DNA from: Monodelphis domestica
Lineage: Eukaryota; Chordata; Mammalia; Didelphimorphia; Didelphidae
DNA length: 64,000 nucleotides
Assembly (NCBI RefSeq): GCF_027887165.1
Contig: NC_077228.1
Span: forward strand, 103,197,206-103,261,205
Reading direction: 5' to 3'
Below the pieces are notes generated by a model that was not told where the DNA came from, searched no databases, and saw only the letters and a program-made list of their open reading frames with translations. A program made the translations under genes and the position numbers. The first letter of the stretch is position 1. Each line of letters starts with the position of its first letter. Shown here one piece after another: positions 1 to 13,440 of this stretch.

Positions 1-536
1 CTAATATGCTGATCCAAAACATTTTAGAATAAGAAAAATGGAAATCAAAATAACCCTGAGGTTTCACTTACCTAGCAAATTGGCAAAGCTGAAAAAGATG
101 GGAAAATTATTATGGAGGGGTTGTGGAAAGAGTCATGCTAGTACATTGTTGGTGGATCTGTGAATTAATATTACCCTTTTGGAAAATAATTTGGAATTAT
201 GCAAGTAAAGTGGGAAAAATGTCCCAGAGATCCCACTCCTAGACATAATCATTGATAAAAAAGAAAGATTCCATATACACCAAAATATTTATAGCAGCAC
301 TTTTTGTCAGAGCAAAGAATTAGAAACAAAGTAGATAGCCTGATAAGGGCATGGCTAAACAGATTGTGGTACATTAATGTAACAAAATATTATCATGCTG
401 TAAGAAATGGAAAACATAATGACTATAAAGAGGCACTGAAAGACTTATATGAAGTCATCACAAAGCATCAACATACATAATAACTAAAACAACCTGAAAA
501 CAACTGAAAATAAATGCTACAAAATTATAAAGAATA
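1..536 (+). repeat. L1 LINE fragment (ORF2 C-terminus and 3' end)
   Basis: This is the reverse-complement counterpart of the L1 segments at 2005-2690 and 16440-16960, including the conserved region encoding the ORF2 C-terminus (the tract around the 'G-W/R-C-G-K' residues near 110-130). It is highly diverged and has no open frame. It is one of only two plus-strand L1 pieces in the window. The copy is cut by the window edge and ends just before a SINE. Confidence 0.75.
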
Positions 537-540
537 GGCT

Positions 541-735
541 TGGGCAGCTGGGTCAATTCGTGGATAGAGGGCCAGACCTGGAGATGGGAAGTTCTGGGTT
601 CAAATGTGATCTGAGACACTTCTTAGCTGTGTGACTTCACCCCAATTGCCTAGCCCGTACCACTCTTCTGCCTTGGAACCAATATTTTCTATTGATTCTA
701 AAGTGACTGGTAAGGGTTTAAAAAAGAAAGAATAA
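541..735 (+). repeat. SINE-A (marsupial tRNA-derived, WSINE1-like)
   Basis: The copy runs from a tRNA-like head (gggcagctgggt) through a B-box-like gggttcaaat to the conserved body and the tail ggtaagggtttaaaaaa. SINE-A copies carry Pol III A-box (tggctcagtgg) and B-box motifs. The family name is by resemblance only. Confidence 0.8.
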
Positions 736-757
736 ATTTGTCCCCAAAGAAACCCCC

Positions 758-818
758 CTCTCTCTGTCTCTCTCTGTCTCTCTCTGTCTCTCTCTCTGTC
801 TCTTTGTCTGTCTCTCTC
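758..818. repeat. (TCTCTCTG)n microsatellite
   Basis: Pyrimidine-strand simple repeat mixing tctc and tctg units, lying just 3' of the plus-strand SINE-A. ORFs read through it, such as the arginine/glutamate-rich frame at 600-836, are artefacts of the repeat. Confidence 0.9.
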
Positions 819-1143
819 CCCATAGGTGGAAGTCATGAGTGTGTAGCATTGGGTATGCTAGGTTTCCCACCCACTACTGTATTCATCAGATTTGATGATT
901 TTTGTCTCTTTTTTTCTCTTAAAAATGAAATTTTTAGTTATAAAACATGTCTGTCTGGGAGGGGTTGGAGATAAGATATAGGGGGAAATCTCAGTGATAT
1001 AAAAACAAAAGATATAAATAATTACATACTTGAACATATAAATTTAGAAATATATTTAAATATAAATTAAAAAAGCAACATGCTGAATGAACCTCAAACT
1101 CATCATCTTTTCCTATCAAAGAAGCACTGTTTTCTAATTTCCT
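819..1143. other. Unannotated intergenic stretch
   Basis: AT-rich DNA with no recognisable gene, RNA or repeat. Confidence 0.5.
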
Positions 1144-1350
1144 TAAAAAAAAACGTCCTTATCTTCCACCTTAGAATCAATATTGTGTATTGCAATGTTC
1201 CAAAGAAGAAGAGTGGTAAAGGTTAGGCATTTGGAGTTAAGTGACTTGCTCAGGCTCATGCAGCTAGGAAGTGTCAGAGGTCAGATTTGAATCCTAGACC
1301 TCTAGTCTCTAGCCCTGGTTCTTTATCCATTGAGACCTCTAGGTGTCCCT
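1144..1350 (-). repeat. SINE-A, minus strand
   Basis: Begins with a poly-T/ccttatcttccacc tail complement and ends near the head complement (ccattgagacctctaggtgtccc). Moderately diverged. Confidence 0.8.
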
Positions 1351-1392
1351 CAATTTCCCTTTAAAAAGTTATTCCTATTCAAATTCTTAGAG

Positions 1393-1600
<208 letters not shown>

Positions 1601-1604
1601 CCTT

Positions 1605-2697
1605 TTCTTCTTTTAACATTATTTTATTTGGTCATTTCCAAACATTATTCATTGGAGACAGAGATCATTTTCTTTTCCTTCCCTGCCCCTCCCACCTCTC
1701 CCATAGCTAACACGTTATTTCACTGAGTATCACATGTGTTCTTGATTCAAACCCATTTCCATGTTGTTGGTATTTGCATTAGAGTGTTCATTTAGAGTCT
1801 CTCCTCAGTCATATCCCCTCATCCCCTGTAGTCAAGCAATTGCTTTTCCTTGGTATTTTTACTCCCACAGTTTGTCCTCTGCTTGTGGATAGTGTTTTTT
1901 CTCCTAGATCCCTGCAGATTGTTCAGGGACATTGCATTGACACTAATGGAGAAGTCCATTACATTCAATTGTACCACAGTGTTATCAGGCTCTGTGGACA
2001 ATGTTCACCTGGTTCTGCTCCTCTCACTCTGCATCAATTCCTGGAGGTTGTTCCAGTTCACATGGAATTTCTCCAGTTCTTTATTCCTTTTTGCACAATA
2101 GTATTCCATCACCAACATATACCACAATTTGTTCAGCCATTCCCCAATTGAAGGGCATCCCCTCATTTTCCAATTTTTTGCCAACACAAAGAGCGCAGCT
2201 ATGAATATTCTTGTACATGTATTTTTCCTTATTATCTCTTTGGGGTACAAACCCAGCAGTGCTATGGCTGGATCAAAGGGTAGATATTCTTTTGTCACCC
2301 TTTGGGCATAGTTCCAAATTGCCCTCCAGAATGGTTGGATCAATTCACAACTCCAGCAGCAATGCATTAATGTCCCTACTTTGCCACATCCCCTCCAGCT
2401 ATTCATTACTTTCCATAGCTGTTATGTTAGCCAATCTGCTAGGTGTGAGGTGATACCTCAGAGTTGTTTTGATTTGCATTTCTCTGATTATAAGGGATTT
2501 AGAACATTTTTTCATGTGTTTATTAATAGTTTTGGTTTCTTTATCTGAAAACTGCCTATCCATGTCCCTTGCCCATTTATCAATTGGAGAATGGCTTGAT
2601 TTTTTGTACAATTGATTTAGCTCTTTGTAAATTTGAGTAATTAAACCGTTGTCAGAGGTTTTTATGAAGATTGTTTCCATTGTTTCTTCTTTGATAT
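1605..2697 (-). repeat. L1 LINE, 5'-truncated 3' end
   Basis: Collinear with the 3' end of the near full-length L1 at 15955-17040, covering the 3' UTR and the ORF2 C-terminal coding region. Read on the minus strand, the frame at 2005-2406 encodes a recognisable L1 ORF2 C-terminal segment, but the element is truncated near 2697 and cannot be functional. Confidence 0.9.
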
Positions 2698-2884
2698 ATC
2701 ACTACCTCCATCCAACATCTAGGTCAGTTCCAAATCTTCAGACAAACTCCATCCTTGATGCAGAACCATTATTTCCTACTTATCAATCAGCATTTGCAGT
2801 TTCCAAGCAGGCTTCTTCAAAAACTATTTCCCTTGGTTCTAGTCTTTCCCTGTTTCAAATTACCTTCCTCAAATAAGGTCTTAT

Positions 2885-3068
2885 AGGGCAACTCAGTGGG
2901 TAGAGAGCCAGGAGGTCCTGAGTACAGATCTGACCTCAGATACTTCCCAGCTCGTGACCCTTGGCAAGTCACTTAATCCCACTTGTCTAGCCCTTCCTGC
3001 TATTCTGCCTTAGAATTGATTAGTATGATTGTAAAACAGAAGATAAGGGTTTTAGAGAAAACAAAACA
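2885..3068 (+). repeat. SINE-A, diverged
   Basis: Plus-strand copy with head (gggcaactcagtgggtagag), B-box region, cttggcaagtcacttaatcc core and a tail near agataagggtttt. Older than most copies in the window. Confidence 0.7.
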
Positions 3069-3149
3069 AAGTCTTATCATGTTATCCCATGACCCACGAC
3101 CATATAACTTCTCAGTTCTTTATTGCATCAAATTATTGCTGGAATTCCA

Positions 3150-3310
3150 AGAACCATAGCTGGTCAGATCTGGAAGAGACCTTAAAGAACATCAAGGGTC
3201 TAGTTCCATCTCCACATTTTATAGAGAAAAACGTAAAGCCCAAAGAGGAATGACTTAGCCAAGTTATCTAAGGTCACAGAGGTCTGCATCAGCCTGACCT
3301 ACCCTGACCT
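3150..3310 (+). repeat. Ancient MIR/THER-like repeat
   Basis: Contains the widespread 'ctggaagagacctt ... acattttatagagaaa ... aaggtcacag' pattern. Three similar copies occur at 40475, 41605 and 47840. The exact family was not resolved. Confidence 0.45.
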
Positions 3311-3774
3311 CTGATCTTGACTTTTATTAACTCTTGATTTGCTCATTTAGGCCTTCATGACCTTGCACATGCCTTTCTCCTTCATTATCATTCTTTCCTT
3401 ATTCTCCATCAATGTTTGCCCCTCACCTCCCTCAAAACCCTGCACCAGAACTCCCATTCCATGGAGCCTTGTATGAAACCCTATAATCTCACATGGCACT
3501 TTGATTCACCCTCTTCGAATACATCCCCATATCGGGAGCACATTGCCATATAGCTCCGGCACTTCACCAGACTCCCAGATGCAGTTTGTCTATTTTGGGT
3601 CGTTAATTATATAACTCATGGCCCCAGCCACCATCAAATAGGCTGAGTCCTTAAGTAAGACATTGTTTCAAAAGAAATAACAATGAGGGAAATAAAAGTA
3701 ATAAAAGCATTCACATATGGGAATAGGTACGATTGCCGATGCCTCCAAGGGAAATATATTCTATTTTCTAAAAT
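3311..3774. other. Unannotated stretch, possible decayed L2
   Basis: The C/T-rich text around 3340-3560 resembles the L2 body but is too diverged to call. No gene is seen. Confidence 0.35.
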
Positions 3775-4320
3775 TCAGTTTTTAAAAAATTTCCATTCTG
3801 AATTTTCTCCTTCTGACCTCCCTCTATCCTCACACCGAGGAAGCACGGAAAACAAAGTCATTACAAATACAAAAAGCAAAACGAACAAGGTCAAGGAAGC
3901 TAAATCAAACGCTACTCATGTCAGAAATGAAACATGATAAAATAGGAAGCTTCAGTCTGCAGTCTGAGTTCATTGCTTCTCTCTCTAGAGATGAGTAACG
4001 GGTTTTATCATAAATCCTCTGGAATTAGGGTTGGCCATTGCGTTGATCAGAGTTCCCAAGTCCTTTGAAGCTGTTTGTATTTATAAGATTGTCATTCTTA
4101 TAGAAAATATTCTCTGGGTTCTGCATACTTTACATTAGGATGGATGCACAAGTCTTCCCAGGTTTCTCTGGAACTTGATTCCTTTCGTTCTTCTTACAGC
4201 ACCAGAGAATTCCATAGTATTTATATTCCATAATTTGGCATAGCGATTCCCCAGTTGATAGGCAGCCCCACCCCCAATTTCCTATTCTTTGTCCCCATTA
4301 AAGGAACTGCTATAGTAGGA
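3775..4320 (-). repeat. Old L1 fragment (3' UTR and ORF2 end)
   Basis: The order of segments (3' UTR-like text, then attccatagtatttatattcc, then a ccccagttgataggcagcc block) parallels the minus-strand L1 3' ends elsewhere in the window, at lower identity. It is an older subfamily. Confidence 0.65.
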
Positions 4321-5146
<826 letters not shown>

Positions 5147-5175
5147 ATTTAAATACATGTAGGTATATTTATATA

Positions 5176-5367
5176 TAATAAACCCTTACCTTCTATCTTA
5201 GAATTAATAATAAATATTGGTTCTAAGGCAGAAGGCAAGGCTACCAAGGGCTAGGCAATTGGGTTAAGTGACTTGTGCAGGGTCATACTGCTAAGAAGTG
5301 TCTGAGGCCAAATTTAAACCCAGGAGCTCCAGTTGCTCTCTATCTACTGAGATATCTAGCTGTCCCA
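5176..5367 (-). repeat. SINE-A, minus strand
   Basis: Complement of the tail (aaacccttaccttctatctt), body and head (agatatctagctgtccc) all present. The (CT)n array and a TA-rich linker lie on its 3' side. Confidence 0.85.
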
Positions 5368-6159
5368 TACTTGTTGATGTCATTCTACTGTCACTAGATA
5401 TCCAGCAATTGTGAGAAATAAATCATACTCCATTTTTGTTGTTGTTTAGGGTATAAACTAGATGGTAACCTTTAAGAGGAGAGAACTAAGTCTTAATTAA
5501 AGTTGGAATTTCTACTCTAGTATTCCATCCAACATACAGGTTTAATTAAGGATGTGAATTTTAAAAATTGAATTCAGAGTGAATGGCTATTTCTATAACC
5601 ACAAGAAGGCAATAGTGATCCCAGAAGGCAAGATGGAGTATTGGGCCCTCAACCCAACCTTACAGTGTGTCTTGCATAGCCAGAGAGGCTAATTTGGAAA
5701 ATACCCTGGATCTTCCTATTTTTATTCTTCCTGATATCAAGGACTCCTGCTTCTCCTTTCCCCTCACATCTCTAGGGCACAGACTCTCCCCACATTTGTG
5801 TCATTTTTCCCTTAGAAGCACTCCAGACCTAACAGATTACCACTCTCTCCTTTTTATCTCCACTCATATCTCCTACTAGCATATCTATCCTTAGAGCTTT
5901 CAGAGGTGACTGTCTTTCTTGCTAGGTCTCTAATCAAGGATTTCATTCACACAAACACAATTAAGTGATTCACAGGAAAGTGACAAGGTATTGATTCACT
6001 TATAAAAATAGGGGTTGGACTAGAGATCTGCAGTCATTTCTAGCTCTAATATTCTAAGATTCTTCAGGGAATGAAGTACAAAATATTTTAAAAATTTAAT
6101 TGCATTATAAAATGAGACCTATTAATAAATTATATGTATATACAAGTATAAAAATTTCC
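5368..6159. other. Unannotated stretch with a short L3-like tail
   Basis: Mostly unrecognised. At about 6005-6060 the pattern 'ttggactaga ... tctagctctaatattctaag' resembles the 3' end of L3/THER-type repeats. No gene is seen. Confidence 0.4.
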
Positions 6160-6310
6160 ATAGGTTTCCTTATAACAATAGTCATAAAGTAAATATTATT
6201 ATACCCATTTTCCAGATGAGGAAACAGGATCAGAACAAGTAAGCAACTTGCCTGAGCATATAATGCTAGTTGGTAGAAGTGGAAAGAAAAGAACCCAAGT
6301 TTTTTTAGGC
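6160..6310 (-). repeat. MIR-like CORE-SINE, minus strand
   Basis: Antisense core pattern 'acccattttccagatgaggaaac ... gcaacttgcctgagc' typical of MIR-family elements. Diverged. Confidence 0.6.
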
Positions 6311-6839
6311 CAAAATTTCCCACTATTATCTCTTCAGAGGCCTAAAGAATGCTTTAACCAATGGAATGAATCTCAAATGCTTGGATTCCATGCAAACCCT
6401 TTGGGAATATCATAGCAGATATGGACTACCTGTTTTAACTATAAAAGCCAAGTCATTATGCCCTTTGATAATGGTACTTGTGTTAGAGATGGTTATCTGG
6501 CCTTCTAGGATCTTGGACAAGTTTTTTTTTTTTTAATTTGACAGTAGTGAGGTTTATCAAACATTTGGAGAATGGGAGAGTGTGCATGGCCATTCTATAT
6601 GTTCTTCCTTACCTTCTGGGCAGTCAAATGGACTATATTATTCTTTTGTTTCTATGTAGGGTCTTCTTGTGTAGACACTTTCTAGTCTTCTCCCCTCTCT
6701 GTACACATAAAATCCCATCACTTTTTTTCGTAATTTGTCCTGATTCCCTTCTATTCCTGAAATGCACTCCTTCACCTCTACTTCATAGAACCATCGGCTT
6801 ATTATTTTTTGAAAAGTTTGTCAATTTTTAAATGAACAA
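6311..6839. other. Unannotated stretch
   Basis: AT-rich sequence with no recognised gene or repeat. The longest frame, at 6538-6831, has no family resemblance. Confidence 0.4.
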
Positions 6840-8850
6840 CCTTTAAAAAAGTAATTAGTCCCTCTTACTACCCTCCTCTATGTTGAAAAAAAAATAAAGC
6901 CCTCAGTACATAGTTGCTTAGTCTAGCAAAGCAAATTCCTTCATTAGCTAACTTAAAAAATGTATTTCCCTTTCTGCATTTTAAGTTTACCGCCTCTCTG
7001 TCCGGAGGTGAGTAGCATTCTTATTTTTCAGTCTCTGAATTCATAGTTAATCAATGTATTGATCAGGGTTCTACAGTCTTTCAAAGTAGTTTTTTCTATG
7101 ATGTTGTCATCATCATATAAATTGTTCTCCTAGTTCTTACTTTACTCTGCATCAGTTCATAAAGGTTTTCCCAGTTTCCTCTAAAACCATCTATTTTATA
7201 ATTTCTAATGGAACAATAACATTATATTACAAAGAGGATAACCTATTTGTTTTAAAGTTTTGGCTGCTATAAATATTTTCGGATATACAGATCCTTTTCC
7301 ATTTCCTTTGACTTCTTTAGGGATATTGATCATCGTAGTGGTATAACTGGGTTCAAATATAGGCAGTGTCTAGTGGCTTTCTGCACATAGAGCAAAATTG
7401 CTTTTGAAAATGTTCCAACAGTCTACTAAGGACCTGTTTTCCAATAACCCTTTCAACATTAGTCATTTTTCTCTTTTGTCATCTTTGCTAGTTTTATAGG
7501 GGTGAGGTAGAATCTTAAAGTCCTTTTATTTATATTTGATTATGAATGACTTAGAGAATTTTTTCATGATTGTGAATAACTTTGGCGTATTCTTTTGAAA
7601 ACTGTTCATATCCTTTCACCATTTATCTACTGGAGAATGGCTTTTATTATTATAAAATTGAATCATTTCCTTTTATATCTTGAATATGAAAACTTTACTA
7701 GAGAGATTTCATACAAAGATTTCTTTCCAAGTTATCTATTTTTTTCTGATTTTTATTATATTGGATTTTTATGCAAAATGGTTAAATTTTATATAATCAA
7801 CATTTCCATTTTATATTGTACGATCCTTTCTATTATTTGTTAGTTATGAGCTCTTTCTCTACTTATAGATGGAAAATGTGATTTCTTTCTTATTTCTCTG
7901 ATTTGTTTTTGATGTATCCTCTTATGAAATAAAATCCACTTGGATCTTATTTTAGTGTATGGTATTGAGGTGTTAAAAAATACCCAGTTTCTACCAGTCT
8001 GCTGTATAGTTTTTCTAGAAGTTTTTGTTGTATGGTGAATCCTTCTTCCAGTAACTGAGTAGACCCCTGTGTTTATATAGTACTATGTGTTTCTTCTCGA
8101 TGTTGTATATCTAATCTGTTCTATCAATTTACATCTCTATTTTTTAACCAGTGCCAAATTCATTTTTAATGAGTTTACTTGTAGAACAGTCTGCGATCTT
8201 GTACTGAGAGACTTCTTTCCTTCCCACTTTTTTCTTATTATTTTTGAGACCCTTGACCTTTGTTCCTCCATATTAATTTTGCCATAATTTTGGTAAGTCT
8301 ATAAAATATTCTTTGGAGGATTAGCTGAACTTATCACCATTTTTATTATACTGACTCAATCTTTCTATAAGCAATTAATGTTTCTCCAAATATTTAAGAT
8401 TGTCTTTTTGTGTGCACAGAGTATTTTGTAGTTAGATTCATATGGTTCCTGGGTAAATAGAGGTAGATATTCTCCTAAATATTTTATAGCTTCTGTTATT
8501 TTGAATAAAATTTCTCTTTCTAGCTCTTCCCACTGTATTTTGTTGGTTTTATATATATAGGAATCTTGGTGATATATGTAAGTTCATTTTCTAAACCTGA
8601 AGCTTTGCTGGTTATTAATTAGTTTAATTAATTTTTAATTGGCTCTCTAGATTCCTAACTTATTTTAAGATTCAGCTTCTTCTACAGTCTACTTTTTTCA
8701 CTCCCCCCACCTACTAGTACTTTCTTCAATAAGGCATCAGATTTCATTTATCCTGTATGTATCTTTTATAGTAAGGACATTTTGTATCCTTTATAGGTCC
8801 CTTGGAAGCAGTGATTATTTGGCTATTTAAACTATTCAATGTTCATATAC
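6840..8850 (-). repeat. Old, degraded L1 (about 2 kb)
   Basis: Minus-strand L1 with the same order of blocks as the younger copies: 3' UTR, ORF2 C-terminus (7600-7800), then RT-proximal text (8330-8570). Every frame is full of stops and identity to the younger L1s is low, so this is an older subfamily. The boundary near 8850 is uncertain. Confidence 0.65.
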
Positions 8851-8939
8851 TATGTAGATATATTTCATATTTAGTATCTAAGTAGTATTTATTGCAGTAG
8901 CATAGATTTGCTACTACATATAATATGTTCTTTGTATAT

Positions 8940-9115
8940 CATTGGTGGCTTGGTGGTGCCATAGTGTACCTGGCAGGGGTAAGGGAGATGAATCTTCCCA
9001 AGTTCAAATCTGGCTTCCGACACTTAACTAGTTATGTGATCCTGGGCAAGTCATTTAATTCTGTTTCTCTCAGTTTCTTCATCTGTAAGATGGGTTGCTA
9101 TTTCTGGTGACCTCT
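8940..9115 (+). repeat. SINE-B (Mar1-like CORE-SINE), partial
   Basis: Has the head (ttggtggtgccatagtg), the B-box-like caagttcaaatctggc and the cctgggcaagtcatttaatt core. It lacks the 'ggaaatggcaaacca' 3' domain of fuller copies. Confidence 0.65.
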
Positions 9116-9206
9116 GTCACCTTTCTCTCTATCCTGAATGTAGCTTTGCATTTTCTTGTCCTTTGGTCTGGTCAAAATTTGGATGCTCTGCTAAAACTGC
9201 ACCACT

Positions 9207-9390
9207 GGGGCGACTAGGTAGCTCTAGGCCTCCAATCTGGAGATCCTGTGTTCAAATGTGGCCTGAAGACATTTCCTTGCTGAGTGATCCTAGGCAAGTC
9301 ACTTAATCCCTAGCCCTTACTGCTCTGCTGCCTTAGATATGGTACTTAGTAATGATTCTAATACAGAAGATAATGGTTAAAAAAAACAAA
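9207..9390 (+). repeat. SINE-A, plus strand
   Basis: Head ggggcgactaggtagctc, B-box region, core and a tail that ends in taaaaaaaacaaaaac. Somewhat diverged, with small deletions in the head. Confidence 0.8.
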
Positions 9391-9469
9391 AACAACTGTT
9401 CCATCACTGCCACCAAAACTCTCATTTGCTATTGCCACTTCATAGGCAATGTTACAGTTCTTTTAGAAT

Positions 9470-9885
9470 AAGATTTTTTTTTACTTTTTTTGAAAATTTT
9501 ATTTAATTAGTCAATTTAGAATATTTTCCCTTGGTTACAAGAATCATGTTCTTTCCCTCCCCTCCCTTCACTCCCTCCCATAGCTGACGTGCAATTCCAC
9601 TGGGTTTTATATGTGTTCTTGATCAAAACATATTCCATATTGTTGACGTTTGCACTAGGGTGATCATTTAGAGTCTACATCCCCAATCATATCCCATCGA
9701 CCTGTGTCATCAGGCAGTTGTTTTTCTTCTGTGTTTCTGCTCCCACAGTTCTTTCTCTGGATGTGGATAGTGTTCTTTCTCATAAGTCCCTCAGAATTGT
9801 CCCGAGTCATTGCATTGCTACTAACAGAGAAGTCCATTAAGTTCGATTATACCACAGTGTATCAGTCTCTATTTACAATGTTCTC
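9470..9885 (-). repeat. L1 3' UTR fragment
   Basis: Minus-strand L1 3' end of the subfamily marked by 'aattagtcaatttagaatatt'. It stops in the region that encodes the end of ORF2. A second L1 3' end begins at about 9905, so two independent insertions are stacked here. Confidence 0.8.
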
Positions 9886-9904
9886 CTTGTCATGTATATA
9901 TACA

Positions 9905-12900
9905 TTTAATTTTATTTTTTGAATTAATTTACTTAGTCAATTTAGAACATTATTCCTTGATTACAAGAATCACATTATTTACCTCCTACCCTTTCCACAG
10001 CCAACACACAATTTCATTGGGTATTACTTGTGTCTTTGATCAGAACCTATTTCCATGTTGTTGGTGTTTGCATTAGGATGTTCATTTAGAGTCTACCTCC
10101 CCAGTCATATCCCCTCGACCCATGTATTCAAGCAGTTGTTTTTCTTCTGTGTTTCTACTCCCACAGTTTTTCCTTTGAATGTGGATAATGCTTTTTCTAT
10201 CAGATTCCTCCAAGTTCTTCAGGATCACTGCATTGCCACTAATGGAGAAGTCCATTACATTTGATTGTACCACAGTGTATTGGCCTCTGTGTACAATGTT
10301 CTCCTGGTTCTGCTCCTTTCACTTTGCATCAATTCCTGGAGGTCATTCCAGTTCCCATGGAATTCTTCCACTTTATTATTCCTTTGAGCACAATAGTATT
10401 CCATCACCAACATATACCACAATTTGTTCAGCCATTCCCCAATTGAAGGGCATCCCCTCATTTTCCAATTTTTTGCCAATACAAAAAGCATAGCTATAAA
10501 GATTCTTGTACAGGTCTTTTTCCTTATTATCTGTTTGGAGGTATAAACCTAGCAGTGCTATGGCTGGATCAAAAGGCGTAGATAGTCTTTTAGTGCCCTT
10601 TGAGCATAGTTCCAAATTGCCCTCCAGAATGGTTGGATCAATTCACAACTCCACCAGCAGTGCATTAGTGTCCAATTTGCCATATCCACTCCAACATTCA
10701 TTACTTTCCTTTGCTGTCATATTAACCAATCTGCTAGGTGTGAGGTGATACCTCAGAGTTGTTTTGATTTGCATCTCTCTGATTATCAGTGATTTAGAGA
10801 TTTCATGTGCTTATTAATAATTTTGATTTATTTATCTGAAAATTCATGTCCCTTGCCCATTTATCAATTGGAGAATGGCTTGACTTTTTGTACAATTGGT
10901 TTAGCTCTTTTTAAATATGACTAATTAGACCTTTGTCAGAGGTTTTGTTATAAAGATTTTTTCCCCAATTTGTTGCTTCCCTTCTAATTTTGGTTGCATT
11001 AGTTTTGTTTGTATAAATAAAAACTTTTAAATTTAATTATAATCAAAATTATTGACTTTATATTTTGTGATTTTTTCTAACTCTTACTTGGTCTTAAAAA
11101 TCTTTCCTTTCCCAAAGATCTGACATGTATACTATTCTGTGTTCATCTAATTTGCTTATAGTTTCCTTCTTTATATTCAAGTCATTCACCCATTCTAAGT
11201 TCATCTTGGTGTAGGGTGTGAGATGTTGATCCAAACCTAATCTCTCCCATACTGTCTTCCAATTTCCCCAGCAGTTTTTATCAAATAGTGGATTTTGGTC
11301 CCAAAAGCTGGAATCTTTGGGCCTATCATAGACTCTTGCTGAGATCATTTAACCCAAGTCTATTCCATTGATCCTCATTTCTGTCTCTTAGCCTATACCA
11401 TATTGTTTTGATGACCACTCCTTTATAGTATAGTTTGAGATCTGGGACTGCAAGGTCACCTTCCTTTGCATTTTTTTTCATCATTTCCCTGGATATTGTT
11501 CTTCCAAATGAATTTGTTATGTTTTTTTCTAATTCAGTAAAAAAAAAGTTTTTTTTAGTAGTTCAATGGATATGGCACTAAATAAGTAAATAAATTTGGG
11601 TAGCATTGTCATTTTTATTATGTTAGCTTGTCCTACCCATGAGTAATCAATGTTTTTCCAATTGTTTAGATCTAGTTTTAATTGTGTGGAGAGTTTATAG
11701 TTGTGTTCATATAGTTCCTGTGTTTATCTCAGCAGATAGATTCCTAAGTATTTTATATTATCTAGGGTGATTTTTTTTTTAAACCCTTACCTTCCGTCTT
11801 GGAGTCAATACTGTGTATTGGCTCCAAGGCAGAAGAGTGGTAAGGGCTAGGCAATGGGGGTCAAGTGACTTGCCCAGGGTCACGCAACTGGGAAGTGTCT
11901 GAGGTCAGATTTGAACCTAGGACCTCCCGTCTCTAGGCCTAGCTCTCAACACACTGAGCTACCCAGATGCCCCCTAGGGTGATTTTTAAATGGAATTTCT
12001 CTTTCTAATTCTTGCTGCTCAGATGTGTTGGAAATATATAGAAATGCTGATGACTTATGTGGGTTTATTTTGTATCCTGAAACTTTGCTAAAGTTGTTGA
12101 TTATTTCAACTAGCTTTTTTGGTTGATTCTCTAGGATTATTTAAGTAGACCATCATGTCATCTGCAAAGAGTGATAACTTGGTCTCCTCCTTGCCTATTT
12201 TGATGCCTTCAATTTCTTTTTCTTCTCTAATTGCTACTGCTAGTGTTTTTAGTACAATGTTAAATAATAGAGGTGATAATGGGCATCCTTGCTTCACTCC
12301 TGATCTTATTGGGAAGGCTTCTAATTTATCCCCATTGAAGATGATGCTTGCTGATAGTTTTAAATATATACTGTTTATTATTTTTAGGAAAGGCCCTTCT
12401 ATTCCTATGCTTTCTAGTGTTTTCAATAGGAATGGGTGTTTTTCTGCATCTATTGAAATAATCATGTGATTTTTTGGTCAGTTTGCTTGTTAATATGGTC
12501 AATTATGTGGATGGTTTTCCTAATATTGAACCATTCTTGCATTCCTGATATAAATCTTACCTAGTCATGATGAATAACCCTCGTCATTACTTGCTGTTGT
12601 CTTTTTGCTAGTATTCTATTTAAGATTTTTGCATCTATGTTCATTAAGGAGATTGGTTTGTAGTTTTCTTTCTGTGTTTTTGACCTGCCTGGCTTTGTAA
12701 TCAATACCATATTTGTTTTGTAAAATGAATTTTGTAAAACTCGTTCTTTGCTTATTCTGTCAAATAGTTTGTATAATATTGGGATTAATTGTTCTTTGAA
12801 TGTTTGATAGAATTCATTTGTGAATCTATTAGAACCTGAGGATTTTTTCTTAGGGAGTTCTTTGATGGCTTATTCAATTTCTTTTTCTGATATGGGATTG

Positions 12901-12930
12901 TTTAGGTATTCTAAAAATGGATAATTTTCA
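9905..12930 (-). repeat. L1 LINE, 3 kb, 5'-truncated
   Basis: Collinear with 15960-18790 of the near full-length element, covering the 3' UTR, the ORF2 C-terminus and most of the reverse-transcriptase domain. The minus-strand frame at 12106-12465 encodes RT motif text, including the catalytic FADD. It has several frameshifts, a SINE inserted at 11776 and an in-frame 18 bp loss near 12436 relative to the other copy. Confidence 0.9.
11776..11973 (-). repeat. SINE-A nested in L1, with target-site duplication
   Basis: Well-preserved minus-strand SINE-A interrupting the L1. The 14-bp duplication ctagggtgattttt flanks it at 11762-11775 and 11974-11987, and the L1 text resumes exactly after it. This establishes that the SINE is younger than this L1 copy. 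Confidence 0.93.
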
Positions 12931-13339
12931 AGCAAGAGAAAAGTTACAAATGAATATATAATTTTCTGTTCTTTGCATTGTATTTAGTTATAAAAATGAA
13001 ATGCATTCATATAAAATACACATATGTAGAAGAAAAAGGCAATATTAGTCAGGCTGCCTTTGGAAATTTGAGGAACTAAATCAGGGTAGCTAGAAACAAT
13101 CTGGGGGAGATGGGCAGGAAATAATGATGATTTGATATCTAGAGATGGTACTGTGACATTGCCCTGTTGATGAGTGAAATTCTTCTAGATGTAACCAAAG
13201 ATAGAAGACTGCTTAGGATAGAAAAAAAGAAGAAAAATCTTTCCTACAGCTGCCTAGAAATGGATGGACTATTCTTAGAAGTAGAGTAGAGAAATCTTTT
13301 CTCCCCCATCACTAGCTATCTTCTGACTAAGGCTTGATG
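12931..13339. other. Unannotated stretch
   Basis: No recognised gene. The part from 13160 could belong to a decayed L3-type element whose 3' end is at 13440. Confidence 0.35.
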
Positions 13340-13440
13340 ACCCCATTTCATGTATTTTTTAGAGACATCTTTTTCAGATAAGGTTGGACCAAATGGTCTG
13401 TGAGGTACCTCCCAACTGAAATTCTGTGAAGAGAATAGAA
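13340..13440 (+). repeat. L3/CR1-clade 3' end
   Basis: Ends with the pattern 'aaggttggaccaaatggtct ... cccaactgaaattctgtga', characteristic of the 3' terminus of CR1-clade elements (L3 in mammals). Confidence 0.5.
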
